DNA of 64,000 bases from CAZERD01 sp964515405 (GTDB lineage: Bacteria; Campylobacterota_A; Desulfurellia; Desulfurellales; CAZERD01): contig CAZERD010000002.1 of the NCBI GenBank assembly GCA_964515405.1, positions 3,698 through 67,697 of the forward strand. Direction: 5' to 3'. A program made the translations under genes and the position numbers. Positions 26,074 to 38,796 of this stretch are shown here, in pieces. The notes below the pieces were generated by a model. It ran no database searches, was not told the origin of the DNA, and saw only the letters and a program-made list of their open reading frames with translations. Within the stretch, counting starts at the first letter, position 1. The number at the start of each line of letters is the position of its first letter.

Positions 26074-26874
26074 ATGGAGCAAGTTCGCAATGATGAGATA
26101 GATATAAACAAACTCTTGCATACCATAAAAAAACACAAATGGATCGTCCTTATAGTTACCTTCATAATCACTGCTGCAGGAATAGTATATTCAATCTCCA
26201 CAACACCCGTGTACGAAGTCACAGGAATAGTAGACCTCGGAAGCATACCCTTACTTAGAGGAAAACACTACTCCCCCATCGAGGAAATATACAAGATAAA
26301 GAATCGGTTTATGGGGAATAACAAATACCCCAAACTCGTAAGCGCTTCCAATCCCAAGGACACAAACCTGGTAGAACTAAGGGTTAAAGGGTATTCCATA
26401 AAAAATGCCCGCGCTCTGTTGAATAGGATTGGAAAAACCATCGTAACCGAAAGAAACAGCATAATACTAAAATATAAACACCTCCTAACATCGTCTGAAA
26501 AGGCAATAGACAAAGAAAAACAAAATATGCTCTCCAGAGAACACTATATAAAACATCTGCTGGCGGGGGAAATATCTCCCTCAAAAAACAAACCCAGCAG
26601 CTCCACTGGACTGCTAATCGCCCTCATAAAAAACCGTATGGAAAACGATTTAAATGGTATAACGCAAACCATCTCCAGACTAAACCTGGAGAAATTAAAG
26701 ATCGACCAGGACATACTTAGAATCATTCCTGCACACTTTTCCTCAACAACCAAAGCCACGATAGTAAAGCCGAACAAAAAGCTAATTATAACACTCTCCT
26801 TGCTCATAGGTTTCATAACGGGGGTATTACTATCCCTAATTGTTGATACACTCAAAGAAAAAAACTATACATGA
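26074..26874 (+). CDS. Wzz/chain-length-determinant family membrane protein
   Basis: 266 aa. Two membrane helices flank a periplasmic segment: one at about residues 24-44 (WIVLIVTFIITAAGIVYS) and one at about 235-256. Between them is a coiled-coil-prone region (about 125-215). The N-terminal cytoplasmic stretch and post-helix VYEVTGIVDLG strand fit the Wzz family of polysaccharide copolymerases. No tyrosine-kinase domain is attached. It sets chain length of exported polysaccharide in family members. Its stop overlaps by ATGA the start of a ruined galE, so it may be the remnant of a polysaccharide locus. Confidence 0.7.
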   Translation: MEQVRNDEIDINKLLHTIKKHKWIVLIVTFIITAAGIVYSISTTPVYEVTGIVDLGSIPLLRGKHYSPIEEIYKIKNRFMGNNKYPKLVSASNPKDTNLVELRVKGYSIKNARALLNRIGKTIVTERNSIILKYKHLLTSSEKAIDKEKQNMLSREHYIKHLLAGEISPSKNKPSSSTGLLIALIKNRMENDLNGITQTISRLNLEKLKIDQDILRIIPAHFSSTTKATIVKPNKKLIITLSLLIGFITGVLLSLIVDTLKEKNYT

Positions 26875-27405
26875 ACGTACTCGTCACAGGAGACACAGGG
26901 GTATATCAGGCTCCCACACAGCCGTGCACATCCTGGAACACACATCTTACAATTTAGTCATCGTAGACCACCTGACCACAGGATTTAAGCGTACAATTGA
27001 TAAGCATACACAGCAACACAGAACATGAAATCACTACTTGAACGCTTCAAATCCAGTTCTGTTATACCCTTCCATTACCGCACTAAGACGGAACCTGTAT
27101 CAGAAACTACACACATATTGAGGATCCGGCCTAGGCCCATGCACTGGCTCTGAAGTAGATGAAAACGGAGTATACACTGAAAATTCCGCGTTCAATGCGG
27201 GTATGGATACTCAGTGAAAGAGATAGTCTACATAATGAAAGAAGTGAGCAGCACTGATTTCCCCGTTAAAATAACAAACAGAAAAGAAGAAGACCCCATC
27301 ATGCTTGTAGCCGACTCCTCCAAGATAAGAAACACTCTTGGCTAAAACACAAAGCACGATGACATAAAACACATATGCAAAAGAGCATTTGAATGGAAAC
27401 CCTGA
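26871..27405 (+). pseudogene. galE: Decayed UDP-glucose 4-epimerase (galE)
   Basis: The start MNVLVTG is followed by a frame change; in the next frame SGSHTAVHILE and NLVIVDHLTTGFKRTI continue the galE N-terminus. The C-terminus reappears near 27210 as GYSVKEIVYIMKEV, KEEDPIMLVADSSKIRNTLG, an in-frame TAA where the family has LGW, then KHDDIKHICKRAFEWKP and a stop at 27403-27405. The total is about 535 bp against about 980 for an intact gene, so the middle is deleted as well as frameshifted. It explains the only long stretch without an intact gene (26875-27467). Its original ATGA overlap with the Wzz gene shows it was part of that operon. Confidence 0.85.
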
Positions 27406-27412
27406 TTTCTAG

Positions 27413-27441
27413 TTGACATATGTAAAATCATATGCTATATA
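27413..27441 (+). promoter_or_regulatory. Promoter of the NCS1 permease gene
   Basis: TTGACA (27413-27418), exactly 17 nt, TATATA (27436-27441). It lies right behind the galE remnant. Predicted start near 27448 leaves about 20 nt before ATG 27468. Confidence 0.75.
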
Positions 27442-27467
27442 TTTCACAAACTCGTATGGAGAATGCT

Positions 27468-28736
27468 ATGCCCCTCTCCATTGAAAAAATAGGAATAGAA
27501 CACATACCAAACGAACTGAGACATGGTAAACCCTTCAGCGTGCTCACTCTGTGGTTTGCCGCCAATCTCACAGTGGCAGATTTCGCTTTAGGGGGTCTGC
27601 TAAAGGGCATGGGTCCAGGGTGGGCTGCAATTGTGATAATAGTGGGTAACCTCCTGGGAGGTACACTATTAGGCCTGATGGCTACAATGGGCCCTTCCTT
27701 TGGATACCCACAAATGATCATATCACAAACAATGTTCGGCAGAGTACCAAATATCCTATTCGCGATACTGAATTGGTTATCAACTGTGGGATGGTTCACA
27801 GTCAATATAATTCTTGGCGGAAAAGCTCTACATATGTTGGGCGTCCCGTTTCTGCTCGGAGTAACTCTTCTCACAGTCATACAGGTATTCATAGCCGTAT
27901 ATGGTCACGACTTCATTCATCTATTTGAGAAAGCAATGTCCGTGGTGCTGGGAATAATGTTTCTTATCATAACAATAACCTCCATAAAACACGGAATAAC
28001 TCTCCACCAGCATTCCCCCAGCAGTACATATGTGATCGGTATGATTGCTGTCGTGTTCTCCTATCTCATGAGTTGGTCCCCTTATGCCAGCGATTACTCA
28101 AGATACCTCCCTAAGAAAACATCAAAGCTCAAGCTATTTTTATACACACTACTGGGCGGTGCAATTGCCAGCGCTTGGCTTGAATTTATAGGCTATCTCA
28201 TCTCATCCAAAACCTCTTTAGGGCCCATAGCATCCATGCCCATAATAACAGGAAGATTAGCCCCCCTTGCCCTATTGGCCATAGTGCTCGGTGTTGTAAC
28301 AGCCAATTCACTGAATCTATACACAAATTCACTCTCTGCCCTCGTAGTATACAACAAAGCAAACAGAAAAACTACTGTACTGCTAGCTGCTGCTATCGGA
28401 TTTGCTCTTTGTATCGCAGGAGCCTCCAACTTTGAACATTTCTATTCGGACTTTCTCATAACGCTCGACTACTGGATAACACCATGGATAGGTGTAATGG
28501 TTGCCATGTTTTTCTTTAAAAAAACAAAGAATACAAACAGTAATGTAGTATGGAGGGGATTAGCCTCCTACATCATAGGCCTCGTAGCATCCATACCATT
28601 TATGAATCTAACCTATTATGGAATACCTTACGAGGGAGCAGTAGCAAAGCTTATGAGCGGTTCCGACATAAGCTACTTCGTATCATTCTTCATATCATTT
28701 ATGCTCGCCTCGCTCATACCCGGAGATTTCTATTGA
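27468..28736 (+). CDS. NCS1-family (cytosine/purine/allantoin/thiamine) permease
   Basis: 422 aa, about 12 membrane helices. NCS1 features: the N-terminal IEHIPNELRHGKPFSVLTLWF, ANLTVADFALG, FGYPQMIISQTMFG, and SWSPYASDYSRYLP in helix 6 region. It should import a nucleobase or related heterocycle with H+ or Na+. ATG 27468 is chosen because GGAG lies 6 nt upstream; an upstream ATG at 27432 is inside the -10 box. Its own promoter separates it from the decayed galE. Confidence 0.88.
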   Translation: MPLSIEKIGIEHIPNELRHGKPFSVLTLWFAANLTVADFALGGLLKGMGPGWAAIVIIVGNLLGGTLLGLMATMGPSFGYPQMIISQTMFGRVPNILFAILNWLSTVGWFTVNIILGGKALHMLGVPFLLGVTLLTVIQVFIAVYGHDFIHLFEKAMSVVLGIMFLIITITSIKHGITLHQHSPSSTYVIGMIAVVFSYLMSWSPYASDYSRYLPKKTSKLKLFLYTLLGGAIASAWLEFIGYLISSKTSLGPIASMPIITGRLAPLALLAIVLGVVTANSLNLYTNSLSALVVYNKANRKTTVLLAAAIGFALCIAGASNFEHFYSDFLITLDYWITPWIGVMVAMFFFKKTKNTNSNVVWRGLASYIIGLVASIPFMNLTYYGIPYEGAVAKLMSGSDISYFVSFFISFMLASLIPGDFY

Positions 28737-28788
28737 CTCTTCTGGCCCAAGTCCATAAATTTAAACTACAATCATAATGGAGGGAAGC

Positions 28789-30123
28789 ATGGAAGTTGTC
28801 GTGGTTGGTGGCGATGCGGCGGGGATGAGTGCTGCCAGTCAGATAAAGAGAAGAATAGGTAGAGAAGCACATGTAATAGCATTGGAAAAGAGCGGGGATG
28901 TATCATACAGTGCATGCAGCATGCCTTACAACATAGCCCTCATGAGAGATACAGATGACTTACTGGCAGTAAGGGCGGAAGACTTTATAAATAGAAGGGG
29001 CATAGATCTAAGGCTGTTTAATGAGGCCATAAACCTAAATCCAAAAAACCACGAAGTCACCGTCAAGGACCATAGGAATGAAAAAATCTACACCATTAGA
29101 TACGATAAGCTTATGATAGCAACGGGAGCTTCAGCCATTGTACCTCCCGTGAAGGGACTGCAGAGGGAAGGGGTATTCACACTCAAGGAACTAAACGATG
29201 CACGCAGGATTAAGGAATACATAAGAAAACATTTACCCAAAAAAGCTATTCTCATAGGGGCAGGATTCGTGAACCTTGAGTTATCAGAAACCTTTCACAA
29301 GCTCGGTATGGAAGTCATCATACTTGAGAAAATGCCCACCATATTACCCCTATACGAAGAAGAAATACGTAACAGAGTGCTAAAAGAGTTAGACAAGCAC
29401 AACATCAAGGTTCTAACAGGTGTTGAAATCCAAAGGATAGATGACCCTTTATCCATATCCACCAATGCAGGTACGTTCAAAGGGGATCTGATCAATATAG
29501 CAATAGGAATCAAACCTAACACACATTTCCTCGTAGACAGCGGCGTAACCGTTGACCACAGAGGAGCAATAATCATTGATAGATACGCCAGAACCAACCA
29601 GCCAAACATATACGCAGGAGGTGATTGTGCCCTGATATACCATAGACTACTGAATAGAAACGTGTACATACCGCTTGGAACAAACGCTAATAAGATTGGG
29701 CGGCTTGCTGGGGCCAATATATGTGGAGCAAACGAGGAATTCCCCGGAATAGTAGGATCAAATATATTCAAGTTGTTTAACATAGGTATAGCAAAAACCG
29801 GATTATCGCTGGAGGAAGCCAAACGTGAAGGATACAATGCATTCAAAACAACCATAAAAACAAGGATGCGCGCCCATGGATATCCTAACGAAGGAACAGT
29901 AACCATCTCACTCATAACAGAAAAAGGCTCAGGCAAACTTTTAGGAGGGCAGATAGTCTCAGAGGGAGAGGGCGCCATGAGAATAAATTCCATAGCAACA
30001 GCACTGTATGGGGGTTTCTCAATAAAAGACGTTCAGGCCATTGATTTTGCTTACGCTCCTCCATACTCCCCAGTATGGGACCCCATACTGGTCTGCGCTA
30101 ACCAAGCAGCAAAGGGGGTCTAA
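28789..30123 (+). CDS. CoA-disulfide reductase / NADH oxidase-like flavoprotein
   Basis: 444 aa. FAD motif VVVVGGDAAGMSAAS at the N-terminus, NAD(P)H motif AILIGAGFVNLELSE (about 155-170), FAD motif IYAGGDCA (about 280), and a dimerisation domain. The single redox Cys lies in SYSACSMPYNI (about residue 43), matching the CxxPY site of CoA-disulfide reductases, NADH oxidases and persulfide reductases. It could reduce CoA disulfides, polysulfide or oxygen; sequence alone does not decide. GGAGGG precedes ATG 28789. Its stop overlaps the thrC start (TAATG). Confidence 0.88.
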   Translation: MEVVVVGGDAAGMSAASQIKRRIGREAHVIALEKSGDVSYSACSMPYNIALMRDTDDLLAVRAEDFINRRGIDLRLFNEAINLNPKNHEVTVKDHRNEKIYTIRYDKLMIATGASAIVPPVKGLQREGVFTLKELNDARRIKEYIRKHLPKKAILIGAGFVNLELSETFHKLGMEVIILEKMPTILPLYEEEIRNRVLKELDKHNIKVLTGVEIQRIDDPLSISTNAGTFKGDLINIAIGIKPNTHFLVDSGVTVDHRGAIIIDRYARTNQPNIYAGGDCALIYHRLLNRNVYIPLGTNANKIGRLAGANICGANEEFPGIVGSNIFKLFNIGIAKTGLSLEEAKREGYNAFKTTIKTRMRAHGYPNEGTVTISLITEKGSGKLLGGQIVSEGEGAMRINSIATALYGGFSIKDVQAIDFAYAPPYSPVWDPILVCANQAAKGV

Positions 30124-31499
30124 TGAAATACATTAGCACAAGAGGAGGAATCACACCTATACCCTTTAAAAAAGCTGTAATGATGGGGCTAGCCAGCGAT
30201 GGAGGACTCATAGTGCCAGAGTCCATTCCATATCTCAATCCCAAAAATTTCAGAAGAGGAATAAGCTATACAGAACTTGCCGTTGAGATACTCAAACTTT
30301 TTATTGATGATATACCCGAGTACGACATAGCTAACATGATACAACGCAGCTACTCAACGTTTGATACACCTGATGTAGCACCACTGGTGAGAAAAAACGG
30401 TATTTTTTTACTGGAACTGTTCCACGGACCTACACTTGCTTTCAAAGACATAGCGCTCCAGTTCCTTGGCAATCTCTTTGAATATATATTGAGTGAAACA
30501 GGCGAGAATCTAAATGTACTTGGAGCAACCAGTGGAGATACCGGGAGTGCCGCAATCCATGGTCTCAGGGGAAGAAAGGGAATAAACATATTCATACTAC
30601 ACCCCCACGGCGGCGTAAGCAGCATCCAAGAACTGCAAATGACCACTGTAACGGATCCAAACGTGTTTAATATAGCTATAAAAGGAACATTTGACGATTG
30701 CCAAAAAATAATCAAAGAAATCTTTTCAGACGTTGGGTTCAAAGAGAAATATAAATTGGGTTCTGTGAATTCCATAAACTTCGCAAGAATCCTGGCCCAA
30801 ATAGTGTATTACTTCTATGGATACATCCAAAGCAATAAGTCAGAGGTAGCTTTTAGTGTTCCTACAGGGAACTTCGGCGACATATTCGCCGGATATCTAG
30901 CCAAAAGAATGGGGCTTCCTATACAAAAACTGATACTAGCAACCAATAAAAACGACATACTCACCAGATTTGTTAGGCAAGGAGATTACAGTATCAGGGG
31001 TGTCGTAAGAACACTTGCACCCTCAATGGACATACAGATAGCAAGCAACCTTGAAAGATACGTCTACTACCTCTACAATTGCAATAGTACACTCACGAAA
31101 AACACCTTTGAAGCATTCCTGAAAACGGGTAAGACCCAGTTCAACAAAGACATATTGAAAAAAATCCAGGAGGATTTCATCTCATTCAGCGCTTCTGAGG
31201 AAGACATACTGTCAACCATAAGAAAATTCTACAAAAACACAGGATGCATGATCGACCCCCATACCGCCTGTGGGGTGAACGCTGCCAACCTTTCCGGCTT
31301 ACAGGAGCCTATATGCCTTGCCACAGCTCATCCAGCCAAGTTCCCCGAAGCAGTCAAAGCAGCTACAGGGATTTACCCAAGAGAACCAGAAAGTATAAAA
31401 AACTTGAAGAATAGAGAAAAACGATTTATACTAATGCCCAGCAGCACCAAGAAAGTAAAAGACTTTATAGTAGCAAATCTCTCCCAAAGCAAGGCATAA
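30123..31499 (+). CDS. thrC: Threonine synthase
   Basis: 458 aa, the long fold-type II class. It starts [12 protein letters not shown], has the PLP lysine in [17 protein letters not shown] (about residue 110) and the phosphate-binding [14 protein letters not shown]. It converts phosphohomoserine to threonine. Coupled by TAATG to the preceding flavoprotein gene; followed by the rpsO promoter. Confidence 0.95.
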   Translation: MKYISTRGGITPIPFKKAVMMGLASDGGLIVPESIPYLNPKNFRRGISYTELAVEILKLFIDDIPEYDIANMIQRSYSTFDTPDVAPLVRKNGIFLLELFHGPTLAFKDIALQFLGNLFEYILSETGENLNVLGATSGDTGSAAIHGLRGRKGINIFILHPHGGVSSIQELQMTTVTDPNVFNIAIKGTFDDCQKIIKEIFSDVGFKEKYKLGSVNSINFARILAQIVYYFYGYIQSNKSEVAFSVPTGNFGDIFAGYLAKRMGLPIQKLILATNKNDILTRFVRQGDYSIRGVVRTLAPSMDIQIASNLERYVYYLYNCNSTLTKNTFEAFLKTGKTQFNKDILKKIQEDFISFSASEEDILSTIRKFYKNTGCMIDPHTACGVNAANLSGLQEPICLATAHPAKFPEAVKAATGIYPREPESIKNLKNREKRFILMPSSTKKVKDFIVANLSQSKA

Positions 31500-31510
31500 T
31501 AGCCTTACTC

Positions 31511-31539
31511 TTTACAAAAGTGGGGTTTTGATATATAAT
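31511..31539 (+). promoter_or_regulatory. Promoter of the rpsO-pnp operon
   Basis: TTTACA (31511-31516), 17 nt, TATAAT (31534-31539). Predicted start near 31546, leader about 27 nt. The nine following genes up to 40389 have gaps of 10 bp or less or overlap, so this promoter probably drives all. Confidence 0.8.
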
Positions 31540-31572
31540 CACTTGGGTAAAAAACTAAAGGAGAGTAGGGAA

Positions 31573-31842
31573 ATGGGTTTAGACAAGGAGAGAAAAAAAG
31601 AGATAATTAAAATGTTCGGAGCCAATGAAAACGATACCGGTTCCCCCGCCGTCCAGATTGCCCTCCTGACAGAGAGGATAAAGTATCTAACCGAGCATTT
31701 TAAAAAGAATCCCAAAGACTTTCACTCAAGGGTGGGTCTTCTAAAGATAGTCGGCAAGAGAAGAAGGTTAATGAGATATTTGAAGAACACAGACTTCAAC
31801 ACCTACAAAAAGGTTGTAGAACGACTGGGCTTGAAGGGCTGA
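31573..31842 (+). CDS. rpsO: Ribosomal protein S15
   Basis: 89 aa, standard length from ATG 31573; the longer open frame starts in the promoter. [35 protein letters not shown] and [11 protein letters not shown] are diagnostic. S15 binds 16S rRNA in the 30S platform. pnp follows after 7 bp, the classic arrangement. Confidence 0.98.
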   Translation: MGLDKERKKEIIKMFGANENDTGSPAVQIALLTERIKYLTEHFKKNPKDFHSRVGLLKIVGKRRRLMRYLKNTDFNTYKKVVERLGLKG

Positions 31843-31849
31843 CGGGAGC

Positions 31850-33934
31850 ATGTTTGAATATGTAGAGACAACAATAGAGGGCAAACGGTTTAAACTGGAA
31901 ACAGGTAAATATGCGAAGCAAGCTGATGGCTCCTGTCTTATAAGATATGGGGACACGGTTCTTTTAGCCACGGTGGTATCATCTAAAGAGGAACCAGAGG
32001 AATTTCTTGACTTCTTTCCATTAACGGTCAACTATCAGGAAAAATTCTACGCAGTTGGTAAAATTCCAGGAGGATTCATCAAGAGGGAAGGCAAACCCTC
32101 TGTTGAGGAAACGCTAATTTCAAGACTAATAGATAGATCTATAAGACCTTTATTCCCCAAGGACTACAAACAAGAAACCCAGGTTATAGTCACAACGCTC
32201 AGCTCGGATCAACAAAGCGACCCTGCTGTCTTGGGAATTACAGCAGCTTCATGTGCACTGATGCTTTCAGATATCCCCTTTTCAGGACCCATCGCGGGAA
32301 TAAGAGTCGGCAAGATAAATGGCAAACTCAAAGGGTTCATACCAACAAACTTCATAGAAGAGTCTACTCTGAACCTCATAATAGCAGGAGGTTGGGATAC
32401 TATAAATATGATAGAGTCAGGGTCAAAAATGGTCTCCGAGGACGAAATGGTGGAAGCCATTATGTTTGGTAAAGAAAAATTAAAAGAAGTACTATCTCTT
32501 GAGGAAGAACTCGTCGAGAAGGCCGGTAAACCTAAGAGAGAGTATATACCCTTTGATGTTTCCGATGAGCTTATCAACAGAATAGACAGCATGGTGGCCT
32601 TAAAACTCAAAGAAGCTCTCTCTATAGTAGAAAAACAGAAGAGAAACTCAAAAATAGACGAGATAAGAAAAAGTGTGATCGACAGGGTAAAAGAGGAGTA
32701 CGAGGACCCAAACATAGAACTCAAAGCAAAATTAGCCTTTGAGGACGTACTCAAAGAGTTAGTGAGACTGAAGATAATCTCTGAGGGCAAAAGAATTGAC
32801 GGCAGGGATCTAGATGATATAAGACCTATTGTATGCGAAGTAGGAATACTCCCAAGGACTCATGGTTCAAGCACATTCACAAGAGGAGAAACACAGGCGC
32901 TGGTTGCCACAACACTTGGATCAAAAGATGATATGCAAATGATAGATGACATAGAGGGAGAAAGGTATGAGAGATTCATGCTACACTACAACTTCCCACC
33001 GTTCTCAACAGGCGAAATAAAGCGTCTCGGGGCCCCTGGGAGAAGGGAAATAGGGCATGGCGCTTTGGCCAAAAGAGCCCTTGAACCCGTAATACCATCC
33101 GAAGAAGAATTCCCCTATGCGATAAGGGTAGTTTCTGATATACTTGAATCCAACGGCTCTAGTTCAATGGCAACGGTATGCGGAGCTACGTTATCACTTA
33201 TGGATGCCGGAGTACCCATAAAGGCACCTGTAAGTGGAGTAGCCATGGGGCTAATAAGCGCTGAAAACGAGTATTTCATACTAACAGACATACTGGGTGA
33301 TGAGGACCACTATGGAGATATGGATTTCAAAGTAGCCGGCACAAAGGAAGGCATAACTGCTCTTCAAATGGATATAAAGATAACTGGGGTAACCGCCGAA
33401 ATGCTGAAGGTTGCACTGGACAAAGCAAAGAAAGCAAGAATGTTTATACTGAACAAAATGCTCGAAACTATCCCAGAACCCAGAAGGGAACTCTCAAAGT
33501 ACGCACCCAAGATAGCCCAACTCCAAATAAATCCCGATAAGATAAAAGACCTAATAGGACCGAACGGAAAGACAATCAAAGCTCTAATAGAACAGACAGG
33601 AGTAAAAATAGACATTTCCCCCGACGGCAAGGTCACAGTGTACGGAGGTATGGGGTCCGATATGGACAAGGCAGTGGAGATAATAAAGGACTTAACCACA
33701 GTGATAGAAGAAAATGGCATATATGAGGGCGTCGTATCAAGAATAGAAAGTTACGGTGCCTTTGTAAAACTTACAAGCAATCAGGAAGGACTTCTTCACA
33801 TATCCCAGATATCAAATGAGAGAATACGCTCCGTCTCCGACGTACTCAAAGTGGGAGATAAGATAAAAGTTAAGGTTGCCAATATAGATAAGTTCGGACG
33901 AATCTCCCTGAGTAGAAAATCCTTAAAGGACTGA
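31850..33934 (+). CDS. pnp: Polyribonucleotide nucleotidyltransferase (PNPase)
   Basis: 694 aa. Two RNase PH-like domains, a KH domain (QLQINPDKIKDLIGPNGKTIKALIEQ split at about 545-575) and an S1 domain (GIYEGVVSRIESYGAFV onward). The phosphorolytic core FTRGETQALVATTLG and GVAMGLI are intact. It degrades RNA from the 3' end. Second gene in the rpsO operon. Confidence 0.98.
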   Translation: MFEYVETTIEGKRFKLETGKYAKQADGSCLIRYGDTVLLATVVSSKEEPEEFLDFFPLTVNYQEKFYAVGKIPGGFIKREGKPSVEETLISRLIDRSIRPLFPKDYKQETQVIVTTLSSDQQSDPAVLGITAASCALMLSDIPFSGPIAGIRVGKINGKLKGFIPTNFIEESTLNLIIAGGWDTINMIESGSKMVSEDEMVEAIMFGKEKLKEVLSLEEELVEKAGKPKREYIPFDVSDELINRIDSMVALKLKEALSIVEKQKRNSKIDEIRKSVIDRVKEEYEDPNIELKAKLAFEDVLKELVRLKIISEGKRIDGRDLDDIRPIVCEVGILPRTHGSSTFTRGETQALVATTLGSKDDMQMIDDIEGERYERFMLHYNFPPFSTGEIKRLGAPGRREIGHGALAKRALEPVIPSEEEFPYAIRVVSDILESNGSSSMATVCGATLSLMDAGVPIKAPVSGVAMGLISAENEYFILTDILGDEDHYGDMDFKVAGTKEGITALQMDIKITGVTAEMLKVALDKAKKARMFILNKMLETIPEPRRELSKYAPKIAQLQINPDKIKDLIGPNGKTIKALIEQTGVKIDISPDGKVTVYGGMGSDMDKAVEIIKDLTTVIEENGIYEGVVSRIESYGAFVKLTSNQEGLLHISQISNERIRSVSDVLKVGDKIKVKVANIDKFGRISLSRKSLKD

Positions 33935-33939
33935 GATAC

Positions 33940-35136
33940 ATGAAAATAGAAATCATAAACAGGGACACTAAGAGTGTCAGCGTGGGAATCTTTGTGCCGG
34001 TGGGTAGCGCCCACGAAAGGGACGAAGAACGGGGAATAGCTCATTTCATAGAACACATGCTCTTCAAGGGAACAACAAAAAGAACCTACAGGGATATAGC
34101 TGTTGAGATGGACAGACTAGGAGGCATGATCAATGCGTTCACGGGTCGTGAATTTACATGTTTTTTTATAAAGGTATTGAGAGACTACCTGAACGAAGCC
34201 TTTGAAATACTCACTGACTTACTAAGCCACCCTCTCATAGACGAAACGGAGCTTGAAAAGGAAAAAGGGGTCATACTTGAAGAAATAAACATGAGCGAAG
34301 ATACACCCGATGAACATGTGTTTGATGTGTTCATGAAAAATGCAATAACCACAGAATTGAGACATCCCATATTAGGTAAAAGAAAACTCATAGAAACATA
34401 TAAAAGAGATGATCTTCTAAGGTTCATGGGCAGATATTACAAACCTGATAATTTTATCCTTGCAGCAGTAGGGGGGATAGCAAAAACCTTCAACTTCAGC
34501 ATAAATGGAAACTTCACGTTCAAAGACTACTTTGAACCCGCAGAGATTTCCAAAGCATCCTTTGGTTTCAAAAGAGGAATAGACACGGTTAAAAGAGAAC
34601 TCAACGCCACCAACATCGTCATAGGAACACCCACAGTGGGAAGAAACGACGATAGAAAATATAGTGCCATATTACTAAACGACATACTGGGCGGAACCAT
34701 GAGTTCTCGACTATTCCAGAAACTGAGGGAAGAAATGTCTTTATGTTATTACATCTCTTCATCACTGAATCTCTATGAGAACGGGGGACTTTTAACCATA
34801 AGCTCAGCCACATCAAACGAAACAGCCCCAAAACTCATATCTGCCATTAGGGATGAGTTTGAACTACTGAAGAAAAACTATATATCCGAAACCGAGCTTG
34901 AGAACGCAAAAACCCACTACAAGGGCTCCTATGCATTGTCAGTGGAAAACAATCATGCCCTCATGATGAAACTTGGGACAGACAACATAGTCTATGGAAG
35001 GTACATAGAAGAAGATTACATTTTTGACAGGATAGATAGAGTAACAATGGATGAAGTCGTGGAAATCATCGACACGATAGATCTAAACAACTTCCACCTT
35101 ACGGCCTTAGGGAATATCAACACAGTGGAGTGGTAA
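33940..35136 (+). CDS. M16-family zinc metallopeptidase (processing-peptidase-like)
   Basis: 398 aa. The inverted zinc motif HFIEHMLFKGT (HxxEH at about residues 36-40) with the third ligand in EKGVILEEINM (about 113) marks an active beta-type subunit. Second-half GTMSSRLFQKLREE is conserved. The location after pnp is conserved in many bacteria, for example Bacillus mlpA/ymxG. Substrates are probably peptides. Its stop overlaps the next start by TAATG. Confidence 0.93.
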   Translation: MKIEIINRDTKSVSVGIFVPVGSAHERDEERGIAHFIEHMLFKGTTKRTYRDIAVEMDRLGGMINAFTGREFTCFFIKVLRDYLNEAFEILTDLLSHPLIDETELEKEKGVILEEINMSEDTPDEHVFDVFMKNAITTELRHPILGKRKLIETYKRDDLLRFMGRYYKPDNFILAAVGGIAKTFNFSINGNFTFKDYFEPAEISKASFGFKRGIDTVKRELNATNIVIGTPTVGRNDDRKYSAILLNDILGGTMSSRLFQKLREEMSLCYYISSSLNLYENGGLLTISSATSNETAPKLISAIRDEFELLKKNYISETELENAKTHYKGSYALSVENNHALMMKLGTDNIVYGRYIEEDYIFDRIDRVTMDEVVEIIDTIDLNNFHLTALGNINTVEW

Positions 35137-36258
35137 TGTTCAAAAAACTCCTAATGACGCCAGGTCCTACGCCAATACCAGAAAGCGTGCTACTCAACAT
35201 GGCAAAACCCATAATACACCACCGCACGGATGAATTCAAAACTCTCATGAACTCAGCCAAAACAAGGCTTCAAAAACTGTTCCAGACAACCAATGAGATC
35301 GTAATATTCTCTTCCAGTGGCACAGGAGCCATGGAGGCAGCCGTGGTTAACCTTGTTTCTCCTGGAGAGAAAACCGCAGTGGTAAGCGCTGGAAAGTTTG
35401 GAGAAAGGTGGGTCCAATTAAACTCCACCTTTGGGGCCAGACCCGTAGTAATAAAAAAGGACTACGGCGACTTTGTAACACCAGAAGAGATAGATGCTGT
35501 GCTAAAAAAGCATCCCAATATAAGCTGTCTTTTCATGCAGGCATGTGAGACATCAACAGGGGTATTCCATCCCATAGATGAGATAGGTCTTCTCTTGAAG
35601 AATAAATTCCCCGAAGTGGTGTTTGTCGTTGACGGAATAACCGCAATAGGTGCAATAGACGTAAAAACAGACCTATGGGGGATAGACATCATGATAACTG
35701 GATCACAAAAGGCACTGATGCTTCCACCAGGTCTCGGGATCATAAGTATAAGTGAAAAAGCAAAAAACAAAATGCTAAAAAATAGTACTCCACGTTATTA
35801 CTTTGACATAAAGAAAGAAATAGAGGCGGGATATGGCAACTTTACTCCCCCTGTAACACTTATCGTGGCCCTTAATGAATCGCTAAAAATAATACTGGAT
35901 AAAGTAACACTCAAAGGTACATTCGAGCGCCATAGACTGTTGGCTAAAGCCACAAGGGAGGCCATAATGGCAATGAACCTTAGACTCTTCGCGAAAAGAC
36001 CCTCGGACTCACTCACAGCCGTCATATCACCAGAAGGCGTAAACTCCGGCAAAATAATAGAGAAAATGAAAAACATGGGAGTTGAAATAGCCAACGGACA
36101 AGGCCCTTTGAAGGACAAAATTTTTAGAATAGCGCACATGGGGTATTTTGACAAGCAGGATATCCTAACATGCATCACTTCACTTGAGATGAGCCTAAAG
36201 AAACTGCGTATAGAACATCCATTTGGTGAAGGAGTAATAAGAGCCATGGAGGTTCTAA

Positions 36259-36266
<8 letters not shown>
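35136..36266 (+). CDS. Class V aminotransferase (serine/alanine-glyoxylate type)
   Basis: 376 aa from ATG 35136, which follows GGAG by 5 nt and overlaps the preceding stop. MTPGPTPIPESVLL, SSGTGAMEAAVVN and the PLP lysine in ITGSQKALMLPPGL (about residue 190) are typical of the alanine-glyoxylate/serine-pyruvate/phosphoserine-like branch. In related thermophiles members act on serine, alanine or soluble hydrogenase-associated roles were once proposed; the true substrate is open. Confidence 0.88.
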
Positions 36267-38450
<2,184 letters not shown>

Positions 38451-38460
38451 GAGGTGAATC

Positions 38461-38796
38461 ATGTGTGTGTTCTGTGATATAGTCAAGGGTAGGTTACCGG
38501 CCGACAAGGTTTACGAGGATGAAAAATATCTTGCCTTCAAGGATATAAACCCCAAAGCGCCTGTACACATACTTGTCATACCCAAAGAACACATAGAGTT
38601 TCTTTCTAATATAAATGATTCCAACAAACACATAATGGGAGATCTCACAGTCATAGCGAACAAGGTCGCAAAAGAGCTGGGCATAGACAAAACAGGCTAC
38701 AGAATTGTAATAAACAACGGCAGGGATGCAGGGCAAGAGGTTTTCCATCTCCACCTCCACCTTCTTGGGGGTAAACCTATGTTGTTCGCAACATGA
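38461..38796 (+). CDS. HIT-family (HinT-like) nucleotide hydrolase
   Basis: 111 aa. [20 protein letters not shown] start with two Cys, and the histidine triad [10 protein letters not shown] near the C-terminus (about 98-107). HinT-type enzymes hydrolyse adenosine phosphoramidates. AGGAGGTG lies just before the ATG. ATGA overlap with aroQ. Confidence 0.95.
   Translation: MCVFCDIVKGRLPADKVYEDEKYLAFKDINPKAPVHILVIPKEHIEFLSNINDSNKHIMGDLTVIANKVAKELGIDKTGYRIVINNGRDAGQEVFHLHLHLLGGKPMLFAT

Noticed and set aside
26871..27405. Two small separate genes in the 26.9-27.4 kb gap
   Set aside because: Both frames match the start and end of one galE in the right order, so one decayed gene explains them.
27432..27467. 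Earlier ATG (27432) for the NCS1 permease
   Set aside because: It is inside the spacer/-10 of a strong promoter, and family N-termini begin near MPLSIEKIG.
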